64,000 nt of DNA from Aporrectodea caliginosa (taxonomy: Eukaryota; Annelida; Clitellata; Crassiclitellata; Lumbricidae). How positions within the stretch are numbered: position 1 is the stretch's first letter; each line of letters starts with the position of its first letter. Positions 33,000 through 47,100 of the stretch are shown here, one piece after another. A program made the translations under genes and the position numbers. The notes beneath the pieces were generated by a model. It saw only the letters and a program-made list of their open reading frames with translations. It was not told the DNA's origin and made no database searches. The stretch is taken from NCBI GenBank assembly GCA_020284085.1, contig JACEVL010000273.1:186001-250000 (forward strand), in the 5' to 3' direction.

Positions 33000-33985
33000 G
33001 CATTTATGCCACTTGGCAATGAGATGAGTGAGGTGGTTTCCCGTTGCCTTCCTCGCAGACAATTGTGGGTGAGCTACCTGTTAACAGCGCTGCACTTAAT
33101 GACCGCGTAACTTATTGATTTAAAATGATCGAAGTTTAACAGCATAAGATGTTATGCAGCGACCTAATCCTAGACTATCTATAATTATTGCGCAAAAAAC
33201 TACTCGAAGCATAGAACAGATTCGCAGTTTGAAACTTTTCTTGTTCTAATCCAAGAGCATTTTGGCGTCGACTATCACATTGAGAAACAGCCCACAACTT
33301 TCAGTCGGAGAATAAACTCACTGACAAAAGCCTAAAGCACTTATTCTACGTAAAAGTACATAAGATATGTATAATTTTAGCCGCGGTAATCATGCAACGC
33401 GAATATTGGCTGTATCTCTTACAGAAGCGCAGATTCTAGATGTAGACCTATGTTCCTATCATGTTGATCGGCTTGTATTTCTCTAGCATGAAAAGACAAA
33501 ACATCGTTAACTAGATAAAAAATTGATGCCTTGGATAAGCACATATAACAATAAAATATAGCATGTAGCTTTACAGAAAATAGATGAGGGTCTTAAGGGC
33601 ATACGACAGCTAAAACCATAAGACAGACATAATCATCACGTAACTTTATACGTAAGTAAGTATATTCTTTAATGAGGAGCACAAGCAAACGCACTGCACT
33701 GTACATGTCAAGATTAATACATTCAAACAAACAAACAAAACAATGTATATATGTATATATGTATATATACAAGCCAAGAATTGAACGGGAGAAGTTAATA
33801 TTGTATATCAAGGAAACATAGGGAAGGACGAGTTAGGGTTAGTCATAGGGGAAACGAAAAATAAAAAAAAACTGTGCGTGTTCGATACAACTAAATCTCA
33901 AATTATGTTTAAGTGTAGTTAGGCTAAACATATTGTTTCATAAACAATAGTTGATGCACAAATGAGCGCACGACAGTTAAACGTT
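33000..33985. other. Intergenic between genes A and B
   Basis: No gene. About 33510-33620 resembles 17960-18070 downstream of gene B (GCCTTGG..AAGCACAT.TAACA), so the 3' flank was duplicated too. A TATATG-type microsatellite lies at 33742-33775. Confidence 0.5.
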
Positions 33986-33995
33986 TAAGATAGAC

Positions 33996-34411
33996 CAGGG
34001 GTGTCAAAGCTTTCTTAATAGTGAGGCAGTCACAATATTTTCCAGTAGCCTAAGTAGCGGACTAGGTTGCCGAAGCCGACTGAACAAAATTGGGGTAGGG
34101 GTCTGGGAGGGGCACGGTGAGCCCGTTCCCAAAAATCTTTTGCAAAACTTAATCTTGAATGGTGCATTTGTAGCATATAAGCAGTCTTAATTATGACCTC
34201 CATTATCAAAAACCTTTATAGCGGAGTGAGGATTTAATATTGACTGGCTTGTTGCTAGCTAAATCAATTTGATTATGCTTCATACGCAGTGCAAAATTGC
34301 AAATTTGAACTTTAATTCTCAGATTGTGTAGTCTTTAAGCAAGGTTCCGCAGGCCAGAGAATCATCGTCGGCGGTCCTGAAATAGCCAGCGGGCCGGACT
34401 TTTGACCCCTG
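33996..34411. mobile_element. hAT-like MITE, 416 bp, perfect 8-bp target duplication
   Basis: Ends CAGGGGTGTCAAAG and CTTTTGACCCCTG are inverted. Flanks are identical AGATAGAC at 33988-33995 and 34412-34419. There is a GGGCCGGA motif at the right end and no coding capacity. Confidence 0.92.
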
Positions 34412-34574
34412 AGATAGACAAATCAAAGTGTAACTTTCACTGTTGAATAAGCGTTGCATGTTCACTATAATTAAAGCTCAAAATCTATTTAAGTGCATGT
34501 CAACATATTATGGTTATAAAGCAGTTATTTGAGGGACTTATGGACGACAAGTATTTTTGATTTGATTTTATGTT

Positions 34575-34690
34575 ATTTTATTTGGTAAGCATAACAGAAC
34601 AAGTAATACACAAGTCAGTACATTGGCAGACAAAGTATGGATACTCAGGAGACCCAAAAGGTGCCAAAGATCCCGCTGGTCAGGGCCACC
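34575..34690 (-). repeat. Interspersed repeat family 1 (copy 3)
   Basis: GGAGACCCAAAAGGTGCCAA, AGATCCCGCTGGTCAGGGCC and ACCTGAG match the copies at 5080-5215 and 8225-8345. It lies about 250 bp downstream of the gene A stop. Confidence 0.6.
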
Positions 34691-34938
34691 TGAGAAGGAA
34701 TGTAGTACAAATGGTATATAGGCCAACTGAAATATTAAAAGTATAAGAGAGACAAATCATTGTGTAACTTTCTCTGCTTAAAAAGCGTTTCGTGTTCAAA
34801 CTACAATTAAAGTTCAAAATCTGTTTAAATATATTTAAACTATACGAGGTCCTATATATTTGTTCATAAAAAGGCTAATCTAATGATTAGATTAATATTT
34901 TAGGCTTATTCTTCTTATAATGAAGACTTGTTATTCAA

Positions 34939-35135
34939 TTAGTCACCCTGTTCAAGCGATGCATATTCAAAAGCTGGATTTAAGACTACTTGACGTTTCT
35001 TCGGGATGATCTTTTTGTAGATACTTTTCTGGCCAACAGCTTCTGGAGTATCATCGTAATTGTTTTCATGCTGCTCCGATACTTCGTTAAAACATCGTTG
35101 ATAATCAGACTGTGCCGAAATACTTTCACCGGACT
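34939..35135 (-). CDS. Gene A last exon: cytoplasmic tail
   Basis: 197 bp, acceptor CTTTTTAG, stop TAA at 34939-34941. It contains SDYQRCFNEVSEQHENNYDD, TPEAVGQKSIYKKI and PAFEYASLEQGD. SIYKKI fits the ITIM consensus. FEYASL has Phe at -2, so only loosely. Four tyrosines, against three in gene B. Confidence 0.85.
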
Positions 35136-38100
35136 CTAAAAAGATAGTAGGGTACAGTGCATGCGAAGTAATGCTGCAAATTGCAGAAATTTAGACTCCT
35201 ACGAAAAGAATAGACCCACCACAAACATTTATTTTGAAATCAAAATAAATATGACATTATGGGTCTAATCAGTTGGAACCGATGAGAAAGTTTCTGTAAT
35301 TCCACAAGTGTCAGTTAAAATTTCTGATATCACTTTTAAACACCTTCGACAACATTTATACCAAAATCGGCCGGCGGGGCATTCCACGTCAAATCAACAC
35401 ACTTTAAGAAAAAAATGGACGTCATGGTCACCGATTTTGTTTAAATTTGGTATGTTGATAAACCACCATGAAAAACTTTCAAAACCAGAATTTTAGATTT
35501 TTGGGTCGACCGGTGTCCGAGATATGGGTCAGTGAATTTGACCGAAAAGGGCCGATTTCTGCTGACCGGCCGATGTTCAAACTGCTGTATCTCAGCTTCT
35601 ATTGCACCTAGAGACACAATTTAAATACCAAATTGAAGGTATTAAATTGCTCTATCTGAGCAAAGCACCCAGAAATTTTCATATTTAGTAACAAAAAAAT
35701 TGTGAGCAACTGTAACCTAATGACCCTGACCTAGGTCATTTTGTAAAATCTGAAAAATATCAAATTTTTCCCATGCAAAGCTTTCATTGTTCTTAACAAT
35801 TGGTGAAAATTTCAGAGTGGGCACTCTCATAGTTTTTTTACAGTGATTTTTTAAAGGTACAGTTGTGGTCGCAGCAATTCGCGACTGGTGATATGTAGCC
35901 CTGAATGTTTAACTGATTAATCCCAGCTGTTAACACCAATGATCTTTGCAAAAGTTGATGTTGTTGTAACATTATCTCACACAGCAAGCAGAAAAAAATT
36001 AGGCTTACTCACATCCTTATTTAAATGAAATCTTGTTTAATTTCTGGATTTCACAGTCTTGTGATGGAGTAGGAGGAACTGTCAAAAGACTGGCAACTTG
36101 GGCCAGTCTACAGAGACCATATAATGACCAAATCATGACTCCCCATCAATTGTTTGCTTTTACACAGAGTGAAATTCCATCAGTCACCTTCCACTATTAT
36201 GCTACTGAGGATTATGAACAGGAGGCAATCCTGTTGAAAGCAGATTTGAATCTGCTTGCACAGTGGCAGGCACACAAAAGCTGCACTGCATCCGCCCAGT
36301 AAGTTAAACACTTCTCCAGCAGCCTGGATAGTCCTAGAAATGAACGTGTCTTGCAGTTTATAAAGATAGACAACAAGACCACGATTAAACTCTCAGATAT
36401 CAAGGGCTACATCACTGCAAAGTATGACGGACATTGGTGGCTTGGTTGTGTTTTGCAAATATTTCTGGACACAAATGATGTGGAAATCAATTTTTTACAC
36501 CCACGTGAGCCAGCTTGATCACATTGATATCCGCATCCAACAGACATCTTAGTAATGTCATGCCAGGACATATTAGCAACTGTTCAACCAACAACTGTTC
36601 AACCAACAACTGTCACTGGGAGAACTTACTTGTTGACATCTGAGGAAACTATTATAGCAAACCAGGCTCTCCAAAACAGTTGAGAGAAGACTTGATTTAG
36701 AAACTTCCAGGCAAAACGACTAGCAGATGTTTCAAAACTACTAGGTCTATAGGCTGAACTAGCCTATCAAGAAAACATTAACCTTAAATTAATGTGACAT
36801 AAATTTTTTGCATTGTGTACTACTTTGTCATTTAAATTTAATAAAATGATGTGCTGCAGGCTTTGGCAGTGATATCAAAGATCTATCTGGCGACACATGA
36901 TGATTGCGAATCGCGACCATGACTGTACCTTTAAAAATTCACTGTAAAAAAACTATGAGAGTGCCCACTCTGAAATTTTCACCAATTGTTAAGAACAATG
37001 AAAGCTTTGCATGGGAAAAATTTGATATTTTTCAGATTTTACAAAATGACCTAGGTCAAGGTCATTAGGTTACAGTTGCTCACAATTTTTTTGTTACTAA
37101 ATATGAAAATTTCTGGGTGCTTTGCTCAGATAGAGCAATTTAATACCTTCAATTTGGTATTTAAATTGTGTCTCTAGGTGCAATAGAAGCTGAGATACAG
37201 CAGTTTGAACATCGGCCGGTCAGCAGAAAATCGGCCCTTTTCGGTCAAGTTCACTGACCCATATCTCGGACATCGGTTGACCAAAAAATCTAAAATTCTG
37301 GTTTTGAAAGTTTTTCATGGTGGTTTATCACCATACCAAATTTCAACAAAATCGGAGATGGTGATGCACGATGACTGTGTTGATTTGACGTGGAATGCCC
37401 CGGCATTACTATGATTCCTCAATTAACACTCAAGTCAGATATGGGTACGATTAGCTAGAATTGCTAATCGATTAGAATTAGAATTAGCTCCAGAAATTTG
37501 CTAATCGATAGAGTTAGAATTAGCAAAATCTTAGATTGCCTTAGAATTAGGTTTCGATAATCGATAGATCTATACATATAAAATTATTTGCTTAAAGAAT
37601 TTGTCAAATTTTAATCAAAGTACAGCAAGTTTCTACAACAAGCTGCTGTAGTCTAGTACATTACCTAAAGCTGTAGCCTATCACAATACCTAAAGCTTTA
37701 GCCTATTACAGTACCTAAAGCTGTAGCCTATTCAATACCTAAAGCTGCACAACTGCTATATGTGAGAACAGTCCACAAACTAGCAAGCAGCACTACATCG
37801 GCCAATACATGGTGCAGTTATTGACATTGATACTGCATAAGCTCACTATTGCATTTTGCAATTATCATGTCTTGAATCAGTGCTTAGCTTAGCTTAGCCT
37901 ATTACGCCTAGCGTTTACTACGTAGCCAGCATAACTAAATACGCGTTCCATGACAGCTGAGGTTGCAGGAACACATGCATTGCTGCTGTATATAATGAAT
38001 ATCAAGACGAGCAAATCTTTCAGTGTTACATGAGCAGAATGGACATAACAATGAACAGATAATTGCAAGTTTAAAACATCCTTCAGATAAATAAGTACGG

Positions 38101-41100
38101 TAAGAAAGTATATTCTTCAGGCTCAAACTCATTCTTAATTAATGCGTTCTGAGCTTAATTATTTTTAAACATCTAATCGATCAGCTAATCGATTTTCGAT
38201 TAATTAGAATTAGGTGAAAGTTGCTAAACAATTATAATTAGAATTAACATAAGATGGCAGCTAATCGATTAGAAATAGAATTAGCCTATGGCAGTCTAAT
38301 CGATTAGACACCAATCGATTAACCAATCGATTAGAATCTAATCGATTAGTTGCCCATCTCTGACTTAAATGCCAAGTCTTTAAATAACACAAAGACCTAA
38401 CTTGGGGCATGTGGGACCCATGTTTGTGCAGAAGAAAGAAATGTTAGTGCATTTGTGAATATTGTATTTCTTAATTATTTTACACGAAAATGAATTATGA
38501 GATGAAAATTGCAAACTGTAAAGTGAGTGAAATTTGAAACTGTAGTAAACCTTTGGCCAAATGAGTAAAATATATTTTCCGAAGCTCTCTTAACTCACAT
38601 AGTAAGTGAAATGTAGACTACGGATAGACTTTCGCGCTCCATTCAAGTCTGTTGAAAAATTTCATGTTTTCAAACAATGGTATTAAACTCCACCTCGAAC
38701 CCTTTTAATGACCTTTAAATGCCTAAGGTCTTCGGCATGGTTTTGTTAATTTTTAGCCTATTTCTAAAAGTGGAAAAATTCTGCTGTTTCTAGTATTCCT
38801 TGACAGAATTGAAATTTATTTCATGAAAATTATCCATGTTTTGCAATATAAGTGAAGAAACACACAAGAAAATCAAAAGGGTCACTTTTCATGTCGTGCG
38901 ACAGTGTAATAGTAGGTACACAATTTATGGTCTACCATATACTGGAAAAATACCAGGAGGAAAGCCCGAGAGGAACCTTAGTACGTCTATCATTACGAAG
39001 CCTGCAGGGCGTTTGCACAACAGTGGACGGAACATAACGGATGACAATTTCTTTACTGAACACCTTCAGTACGCTAAAGAGACAGAAACAAGAACGTAGC
39101 CCGATACAAACTTCCATTCGCTGTATTAAGACCACTCCAGGGAAGGAACCCAAGAAATTGAGTGCGCACCCAGAGACATCGGGTCAGTTGACTTGGAACA
39201 CACCTAACCAAATTGTATGTAGCTAGCCTTAGTAGGCCTACAGTTAAACTCAAAGTGCAACACGCTTAAACTCAATAGTTAGAAGAGTTAAACTGACGAC
39301 TTTCAAATGTCGCACGCGTCTGTGAGTAGCCGTGAGAATGTGTAGGGCCTACTCCGCAACTTTGGAAACCCCGATAGCTATAAGACAGTAAGTGATGTCT
39401 ACATGAATTGTTGTTTATTTTTATTTTGAAGAGAAGTAAGATTTTAACAGTTGTTTAACCTGCTCGCACACGCGAATCAATTACCTGAATTTCTTGATTT
39501 CGCAGTTTTACATTGATGGACTACAAAGAGTGCGTTGATCAGCAAACTGATTGCCAGCAAGGTTCCCAAAACAATTCCGGTATTGGGCGAGCTATTGTAC
39601 TCTGTTAACAAAATTATTGCAAACATAATTTCATTTATGTAGGCCTATTGTACGTTAAGCATATTTGTATACATGCTTTTGACCCGCATAACTGCTGATT
39701 TTTTCGGGTTGTTAAACGGCCCTCTCTGAGTGCACTTCCTTGCTGAATATTGGTTCTACTCGATCGGCTTGGTTTCTGGTCACGTTATTTTTGGGTTATT
39801 GCAGGGTTTGTACTGGTCTCCTACTTATAAATTTAATACTGCTGTTCTAAACCAGGTTGCTTCTTCCCTGGGGCTTGCCGCTCATCAGTATACTAACGAT
39901 ACTGAGGCATGCATTTACTGTAAAGCTGCAGATGCATTCTCCTTGGTTGAGGGAATGCTTGAGAAATCTGAGGTTCCTACCGCATAGAATTTGTGAGTTT
40001 CAACTTGTAATTTATAACTTCTATCGCGCCGGTGTCTTATGCAGAGGGCATCAACCGATGGCGCACCAAAACAAAGCCGTACTCAGGTCAATATTCAGAG
40101 GATAAGCCATCTGACGGACGTTGTCTGTCTCCGGATTTATCCATCCAAACTCAAGTGATATTTAACTTGGCTCGGTAGCATACTCTAACACATGCATTCG
40201 TGTGTACTGGGTTCGACTATGGTAATGATACATATATTGGTATCTCTTTTCGCATTCGCTATCTTCAATGTATTTTAAACGATGATACTCAGTTAATCAT
40301 GAGGATTCCGAAATTCGATGATATTTCTAGTTACATACGGGATGAGCTGCAATGGACGACTATGCGAAAGAATATTGAGTTTAATATCCTAATGCTAATC
40401 GTAACACACTGGAAGCTTGGGCTCCATCCGATCTTAGGCAGTACTGCATTTCAGTGTCATCTGTTCCTGGCTTTGGATCTATTCGCTCTGCATCCCAAGG
40501 TGTTATCGTTGTCCCTTCGTCTCGTACTTTCGCAATACAACATGATAGCGTCGCTGTATTTGGCCCTTCACACTGAAACATGCTGCCACACAGCCTGCAC
40601 CACGTTACATATATTCCGCTACGACTCGAGCAGCGATGGAATCCTGATTTTATCACTATTCAGTGCGTTTCACTGCAACCTAATTTGTTGCGTTTTGTAC
40701 ATTTATTTACAACCTTGAAAAATTTATAAATGTTTGATGTATTTCATAGGTTGGATTAAGTGTCTAAGCATTAAAGCCGTTCAACTTACTTTCGCACTAT
40801 TGCCACCTCCGCTCCAGAGCGGGTTGAAGCACACATCTATTAATGCCAATTTTATTGATCTATAATTCTAAAATATTATGGCACAATTATGTGTTCAACA
40901 GACATTCTTTGTATCTGCCGTAAATCATGATTAAAAAGAAACAAAGAAGTTTTATAATTAGCATCAATCTAAACCGTGTGATATGCGGTTCAGTAGCCTA
41001 TAATACACCATGAACAAAATATAATATTTTACCAAAAACTAATCAGAACGCATTCTCATTAGTTTCTCTTGAAACAGTGCTATGAAAGATTTATGATTGC

Positions 41101-44100
41101 AATTGCAATAAAAACTAAGCAAATACTGTTGGAGATATCATCCACATATAGAAGCCAATGCGAAGCGTACAAAACAGCCGTAGGCTATATCATTTGCATT
41201 AATTTCATGTCAAATTTGCTAGCGTTTAGTTAGTAAGGTGAATATTCTGAAGCTATCGACTATCTAAAAACCTCTTGAGATAGCAAGCAATGACAGAGTT
41301 TACCTTGCTAAGTACAAACGAATATATGCACTTAGCGAGCCGTCTTAAAAGTTTTTCAAACAATATTTACTGATACGATGCTGTGTACAAGCAACAGATT
41401 AATTAATAATTTAACGCCTGCATCAATCGATAGCACTTTGATCATTCGAATCCTTACCTTCGGACTTGCTATACTTGTGCGTGAAACCTTCCTTGGATAT
41501 ACATATGTAACTGCCAATGCTGTTAACACAGTATTCTGAAAATGCATTACATGGTGATGAAGGTCTATCCTGCTGGCATTCGTTTATATCTGCAATAAAA
41601 CAGAACAGAGACGTCATCGTGAAAAGCTAATCATAAGCGGCTACAATTTTATATGTTTCAACGTATGTGAGCCACCGCGAATGTAAGTTATGGCTTAGTG
41701 GTCATTGATAAATGCTACAAAGAAAGATCACTCATTTGAGAAAATATCTAAAGGGCTAAAAACTCTACAACGAAATGGCAATATAAGTCTGTGCAGTTGC
41801 CAAATACCGTTTTTTTTCGATCAGCAGTTGCACTGGCATAATTATGTAGCTGACAAATGTGTTTTGGCAGTCATGTTTGAAAATGGCATACGAGCAAATC
41901 GTTTCCACATTCATTTAGGCCAATCTAAAAAATTTGGAACTGCAAGAAAAATTACTTAATTTAAAAGTCATGTAATGGTAAATTTAAAGCTGCTCATTGT
42001 TTAAATGAACTATAGCTTCGCAGCTGAGCAAAATAAAAACGGAATAAAACGAATGAAAATCCATGCAAACTGTCTACGAATAAACTTCTTGAAAAATAGC
42101 CCAAATGAGTACATGTAATTAAACCCACAGTATGCAAGCAAAGCTTTACATAAAAGGATGACTTGGACCTAGAAGATTAGCCATGATAGCTTCGTAATCA
42201 ACATTCAACATGAAGACAAAGATTTTAAGTTACCTTCGCAATGCCCAGATATATTCACGAAGCCAACGTTGCATTCACATCTGTAACTGCCAATACTGTT
42301 AACGCATTTTTCTGATGTTGGATTACACGATGATGTACCCGATTTGCATTCGTCGACATCTGCAGTACATCATAATATTAACTTGCGTCGTTAAAAGCAC
42401 TTGCAAGCAAAACTACCAGAGCTCGAAGTGCGAATTAAATAACATAGAATGTTTATGACGCCATATCATGCTAAGGAGTGTCCTACTAATTACAAATATA
42501 TTTGGAACTGCAGAACAAATTATTTCATTTAAAAGTAGTGTATTGGCAAATTTGACGCTATTGGTCACTTCATTATGAACTATTCGTTCGTAGTTAAGCA
42601 ATAATTATAATAAAACGGATAAAAATGCATGCTGACATTTATGAATATTTATAAAATAACCCAAATGGGAGGCCGACATTAAACAATATGCGTAGGCCTA
42701 CAACTCTTTAAATAAAGACATGACTCCGACTCTTAAGATTAGCCATAACTATCAAATCGTAATCAGCACTTAACATAAAAAAACAGAATATAAGTTACCT
42801 TCGCAATGTCCACACATATTTACGAAGCCAACGTTGCATTCACATACGTAACTGCCAATATTGTTAACGCAGTTTTCTGACGTTGGATTACACGATGATT
42901 TACCCGATTTACATTCGTCGACATCTGCAGTATATCATAATATTAACTTAAGAGAAATAGAATGTTTCTGGCGCCATATCATGTTAAGCAGTGTACTAAT
43001 AATCACAAATATATTTGTAACTGCAGGACAAATTATTTCATTTAAAAGTCTTGTAGTGTTAAGACGCTTGTGGGTCCAAATGAACAATTCCTTCAGCTAA
43101 TAATTAAGCAATCGTGAAAGGATGAAGATGCATGCTGACGATTTACCAATGTTGAAAAAAAGACCCAAATGGGTGCTCGTCATTAAGCACAAAATATGCA
43201 CACAACGCTTTACATAAAAGGTTGACTTCGACTACAAAGATTAGCCATAGCTTCGTAATCAACACTTAACATGAAGGCAAACAATTTAAGTTACCTTCGC
43301 AATGTCCAGACATATTTACGAAGCCAACGTTGCATTCACATCTGTAACTGCCAATATTGTTAACGCAGTTTTCTGATGTTGGATTACACGATGATGTACC
43401 CGATTTACATTCGTCGACATCTGCAGTATATCAGAATATTAACTTGCGTAGTTAAAAGCAATAGCAACAAAACTACCAGAGCTGGAAGTGCGACTCAAAT
43501 AACATAGAATGTTTCTGGAGCCTTAGCAGTATCCTAATAATTACAAATATATTTGAAACTGCAGGACAAATTGTTTCATTTAAAAGAATTTATTGCCAAA
43601 TTCGACGCTGTCTGTAACTTCAAATCAGCCATTCGGTCGCAGTTAAGCAATCATAAAACGGGTGAAATTAAATGCTAATATTTTATTAATATTTCTAACA
43701 TAGCTCAAATGAGAGCCCGTCATTAAGCCTACATTATGCGTACAACTCTTTAAATAAACAGGTGACTACGACTTTCAGAATAGCTTCTAAATCCACACTT
43801 AATCAGAAAGGCGCACAATGTAAGTTACCTTCGCACTGTCCACACATATGTACAAAGCCAACGTTGCATTCACATATGTAACTGCCAATATTGTTAACGC
43901 AGTTTTCTGATGTTGGATTACACGATGATGTACCCGATATACATTCGTCGACATCTACAGTATATCATAATATTAACTTAAGTGAAATAGCATGTTTCTG
44001 CAGTCATAGCATGCTAAGCAGTGTTATAATAATAATTACAAATATATTTGTAAGTGTAGAACAAATTCTTTTATTTAGAAATCGTGTAGTGGTAAGTCTT

Positions 44101-47100
44101 GAGGCTCTTTGGGGTTTCAACTGAACAATTCCTTCATAGTTAAGTAAGCAATCATGAGAGGTTGAAGAAAGATGCTTTGCAAAATATTGAAAAAAACTGC
44201 CCAAATGGGTGCTCGTCAGTAAGCACAAAATATGCAAACATCGCTTTACATAAAAGGATGACTTCGACTACAAAGATTAGCCATAGCTTCGTAATCAAAA
44301 CTTAACATGAAAGGCACACAATGTAAGTTACCTTCGCAATGTCCAGACATATTCACGAAGCCAACGTTGCATTCACATATGTAACTGCCAATATTGTTAA
44401 CGCAGTTTTCTGATGTTGGATTACACGATGATGTACCGGATTTACATTCGTCGACATCTGCAGTATATCATAATATCAACTTGCGTCGTTAAAAGCAGTT
44501 GCAACAAAACTACCATGCTAAAAGTGCGACTTAGGCAATATAGAATGTCTCTGGCACCATATTATGCTAAAGCAGTGTCCTAATAATTACAAATATATTT
44601 GGCACTGATAGACAAATTGTTTCATTTAAAAGTATTGAATTGGCAAAATGTGACACTGCAACTGACTTCATATGAACTATTCGGTCGCTCCGGTCCTGAC
44701 AGCGCTGCTCCTGTCCTTGTGAGATTCACATAAAAAAAAACTCGGGACCTGGTCTACGCATCGCGACGCTCGCTCAGACAGAACCAAAAACGAATCTACA
44801 TTAATGAAGACCTTACAAAAACTGTGTCGGTACTGTTTCGTCAGGCACGAGAACAAGTAAAGGCAAAGACCATCTCAAGTGCGTGGACTTCCGGAGGATC
44901 GGTCTACATCCGTACAACCATGGACCAAGACACCAAACCACTGCGCATACGCTCCTTCAATGATTTCCCCTTGTGACGTTTGGTGTTGTCTCCCAGGAAT
45001 CAGATGCACGCAACTCGAACCATCGACATCGAGGTTTGATAATCGTTAGTGTGGCACTAACTTTGATGATTGGAAGAAAATTGTGTCGGTGCTTTTGTTC
45101 TTCTAAATTTCTTTTGAATGTAGCTGAGGAGATGTGGACCCTCAAGATACTTGAACTCCTCTCTGATAATGTGGAAAATGTGGTCTGAACTATATGCTCG
45201 TAACAACTTTACTTGATTGCAACCAAATGATTGTGCTGTCTGCTGTGAAATAACTAAATCTTGAGTATGCTTCTCGCATATTGTACTTCATTATATTTTA
45301 TTCCGTGCATAATTATTTTGATTTTGCTCCTCGCAGATTATACCTCATTATTTCTTATTCAGTTTATAATTAGTTATCTACTTCCCAATTTTTGGTTATT
45401 CTCATTGTTAATATTGAAACTAAGCTCTCTTCTGAAATTGGGCAACCGAAACTGTGTATGTTGTGAAAGGACTGCTTTTGAGCATGTTTTGACAAGATGG
45501 GATGTATATTCTCATAAACTGAGAGTTTCTAAAACCAGACTAAAACGTAAACACTATGGCTACCTCTGACCTTGATCCAACATTTGAACGTTGCTCTTTA
45601 TGTCTGAGAAATATAAGGAACACTGATCGTAACGCAATTTCCTGTCTATTGTGTAACCAGTGGCAACACAAAAAGTGCATTTCTTCCCCCCTTATTAATC
45701 ACTACTACTGTATCTCCTGCCTGAGCTCGACCTTTCCCTATAATCACTTAGTTGACGATGCTGAATTCTTTGCAGCAATTGCTGGCTTTCATCACCTACC
45801 TAACTTCGATATAAGGAAAATTTATGATATTAGCCTACAATTGAATATTAATAGTAGCTCCCATATAATGGAGGTGGATGTGGATGAAGGTTATTACAAT
45901 TACCTAACAACTACCAAGGTGAACTATATGGATGCCTCTCAGATTAATGATATGCTTCTGGCAAATAAAGGTTCTTCGGTAACTCTTCTTCACATTAATG
46001 CTCGCAGTCTAAAGAAAAACCATAAGTATATAGCATCTGAACTTGACCAATTCACTAATAAGTTCTCAATTATTGCTATCACTGAGACTTGGACAACTGC
46101 CCAAGACCATAATACAACTTTCATACAGGGCTACAAACATGTAATAAAATCACGACAAAATGGAAAAATTGGAGGTGGGGTTGGACTCCTCCTGGATTCT
46201 GACTGTAATCTGACATATACTATAAAACAAATACCGGTTGATGAAGATCTAATGGAATGTCTTTTCATCCAGATAAACTCCTATCCAAGGGACTTCATTG
46301 TTGGAGTTATATATAGGCCACCCAATATTAGTCTTCCACTCTTTAATATAGCTTTCGATAACCTGCTAAGTCTCTTAGATAAGGAAAGAAAAAATTGCTA
46401 CTTAATGGGTGACTTTAATATCAATCTATTAAATCATGGCACACATCAGGATACAGGAGCTTTTTTGAATGCTCAATTGAGCCATGGTTTTTATCCTTTA
46501 ATAAATAAACCAACCCGCATCACTCAAACATCATCAACACTTATTGATAACATAATTACTAATGCACACTACAGTGAGGCTTATACTTGCACTATCTGGA
46601 TCACTGACTGTTCTGACCATCTTCCTATTGGATGTATGATACCTCATTTGGGATCTAAGCTAGCCTGCTCTGTCCGGTATAAAAGAAACATTTCCACTGA
46701 ATCATTAGAGAAATTCCGTAATGCCATTACGAAACAAAACTGGGATAAGGTACTTGCAGACACCGATGTAAACTCCTCTTGTAGGTCATTCTTAGACCAG
46801 TTTAATCATCTCTATGAACTACATTTCCCCCTAATTGTAACTAGATCTAAACCAAATTGTAAACAAGATCTCCCCTGGATAACTGGAGCATTAAAAAAAT
46901 CTATTAATAGAAAAAACCGATTATATAAGAAATATATCAACAGTACTAATAAAACTGTGGCCCAATACCAAAAATATAAATCGTACAGAAACAAACTCAC
47001 ATCCCTTCTACGAGCAGCTGAAAAAATTACTATGCTAATAGACTTGAATTTCATAAAAATAATCTACACCAGATTTGGAAAACCTTAAATGTTATTACTG

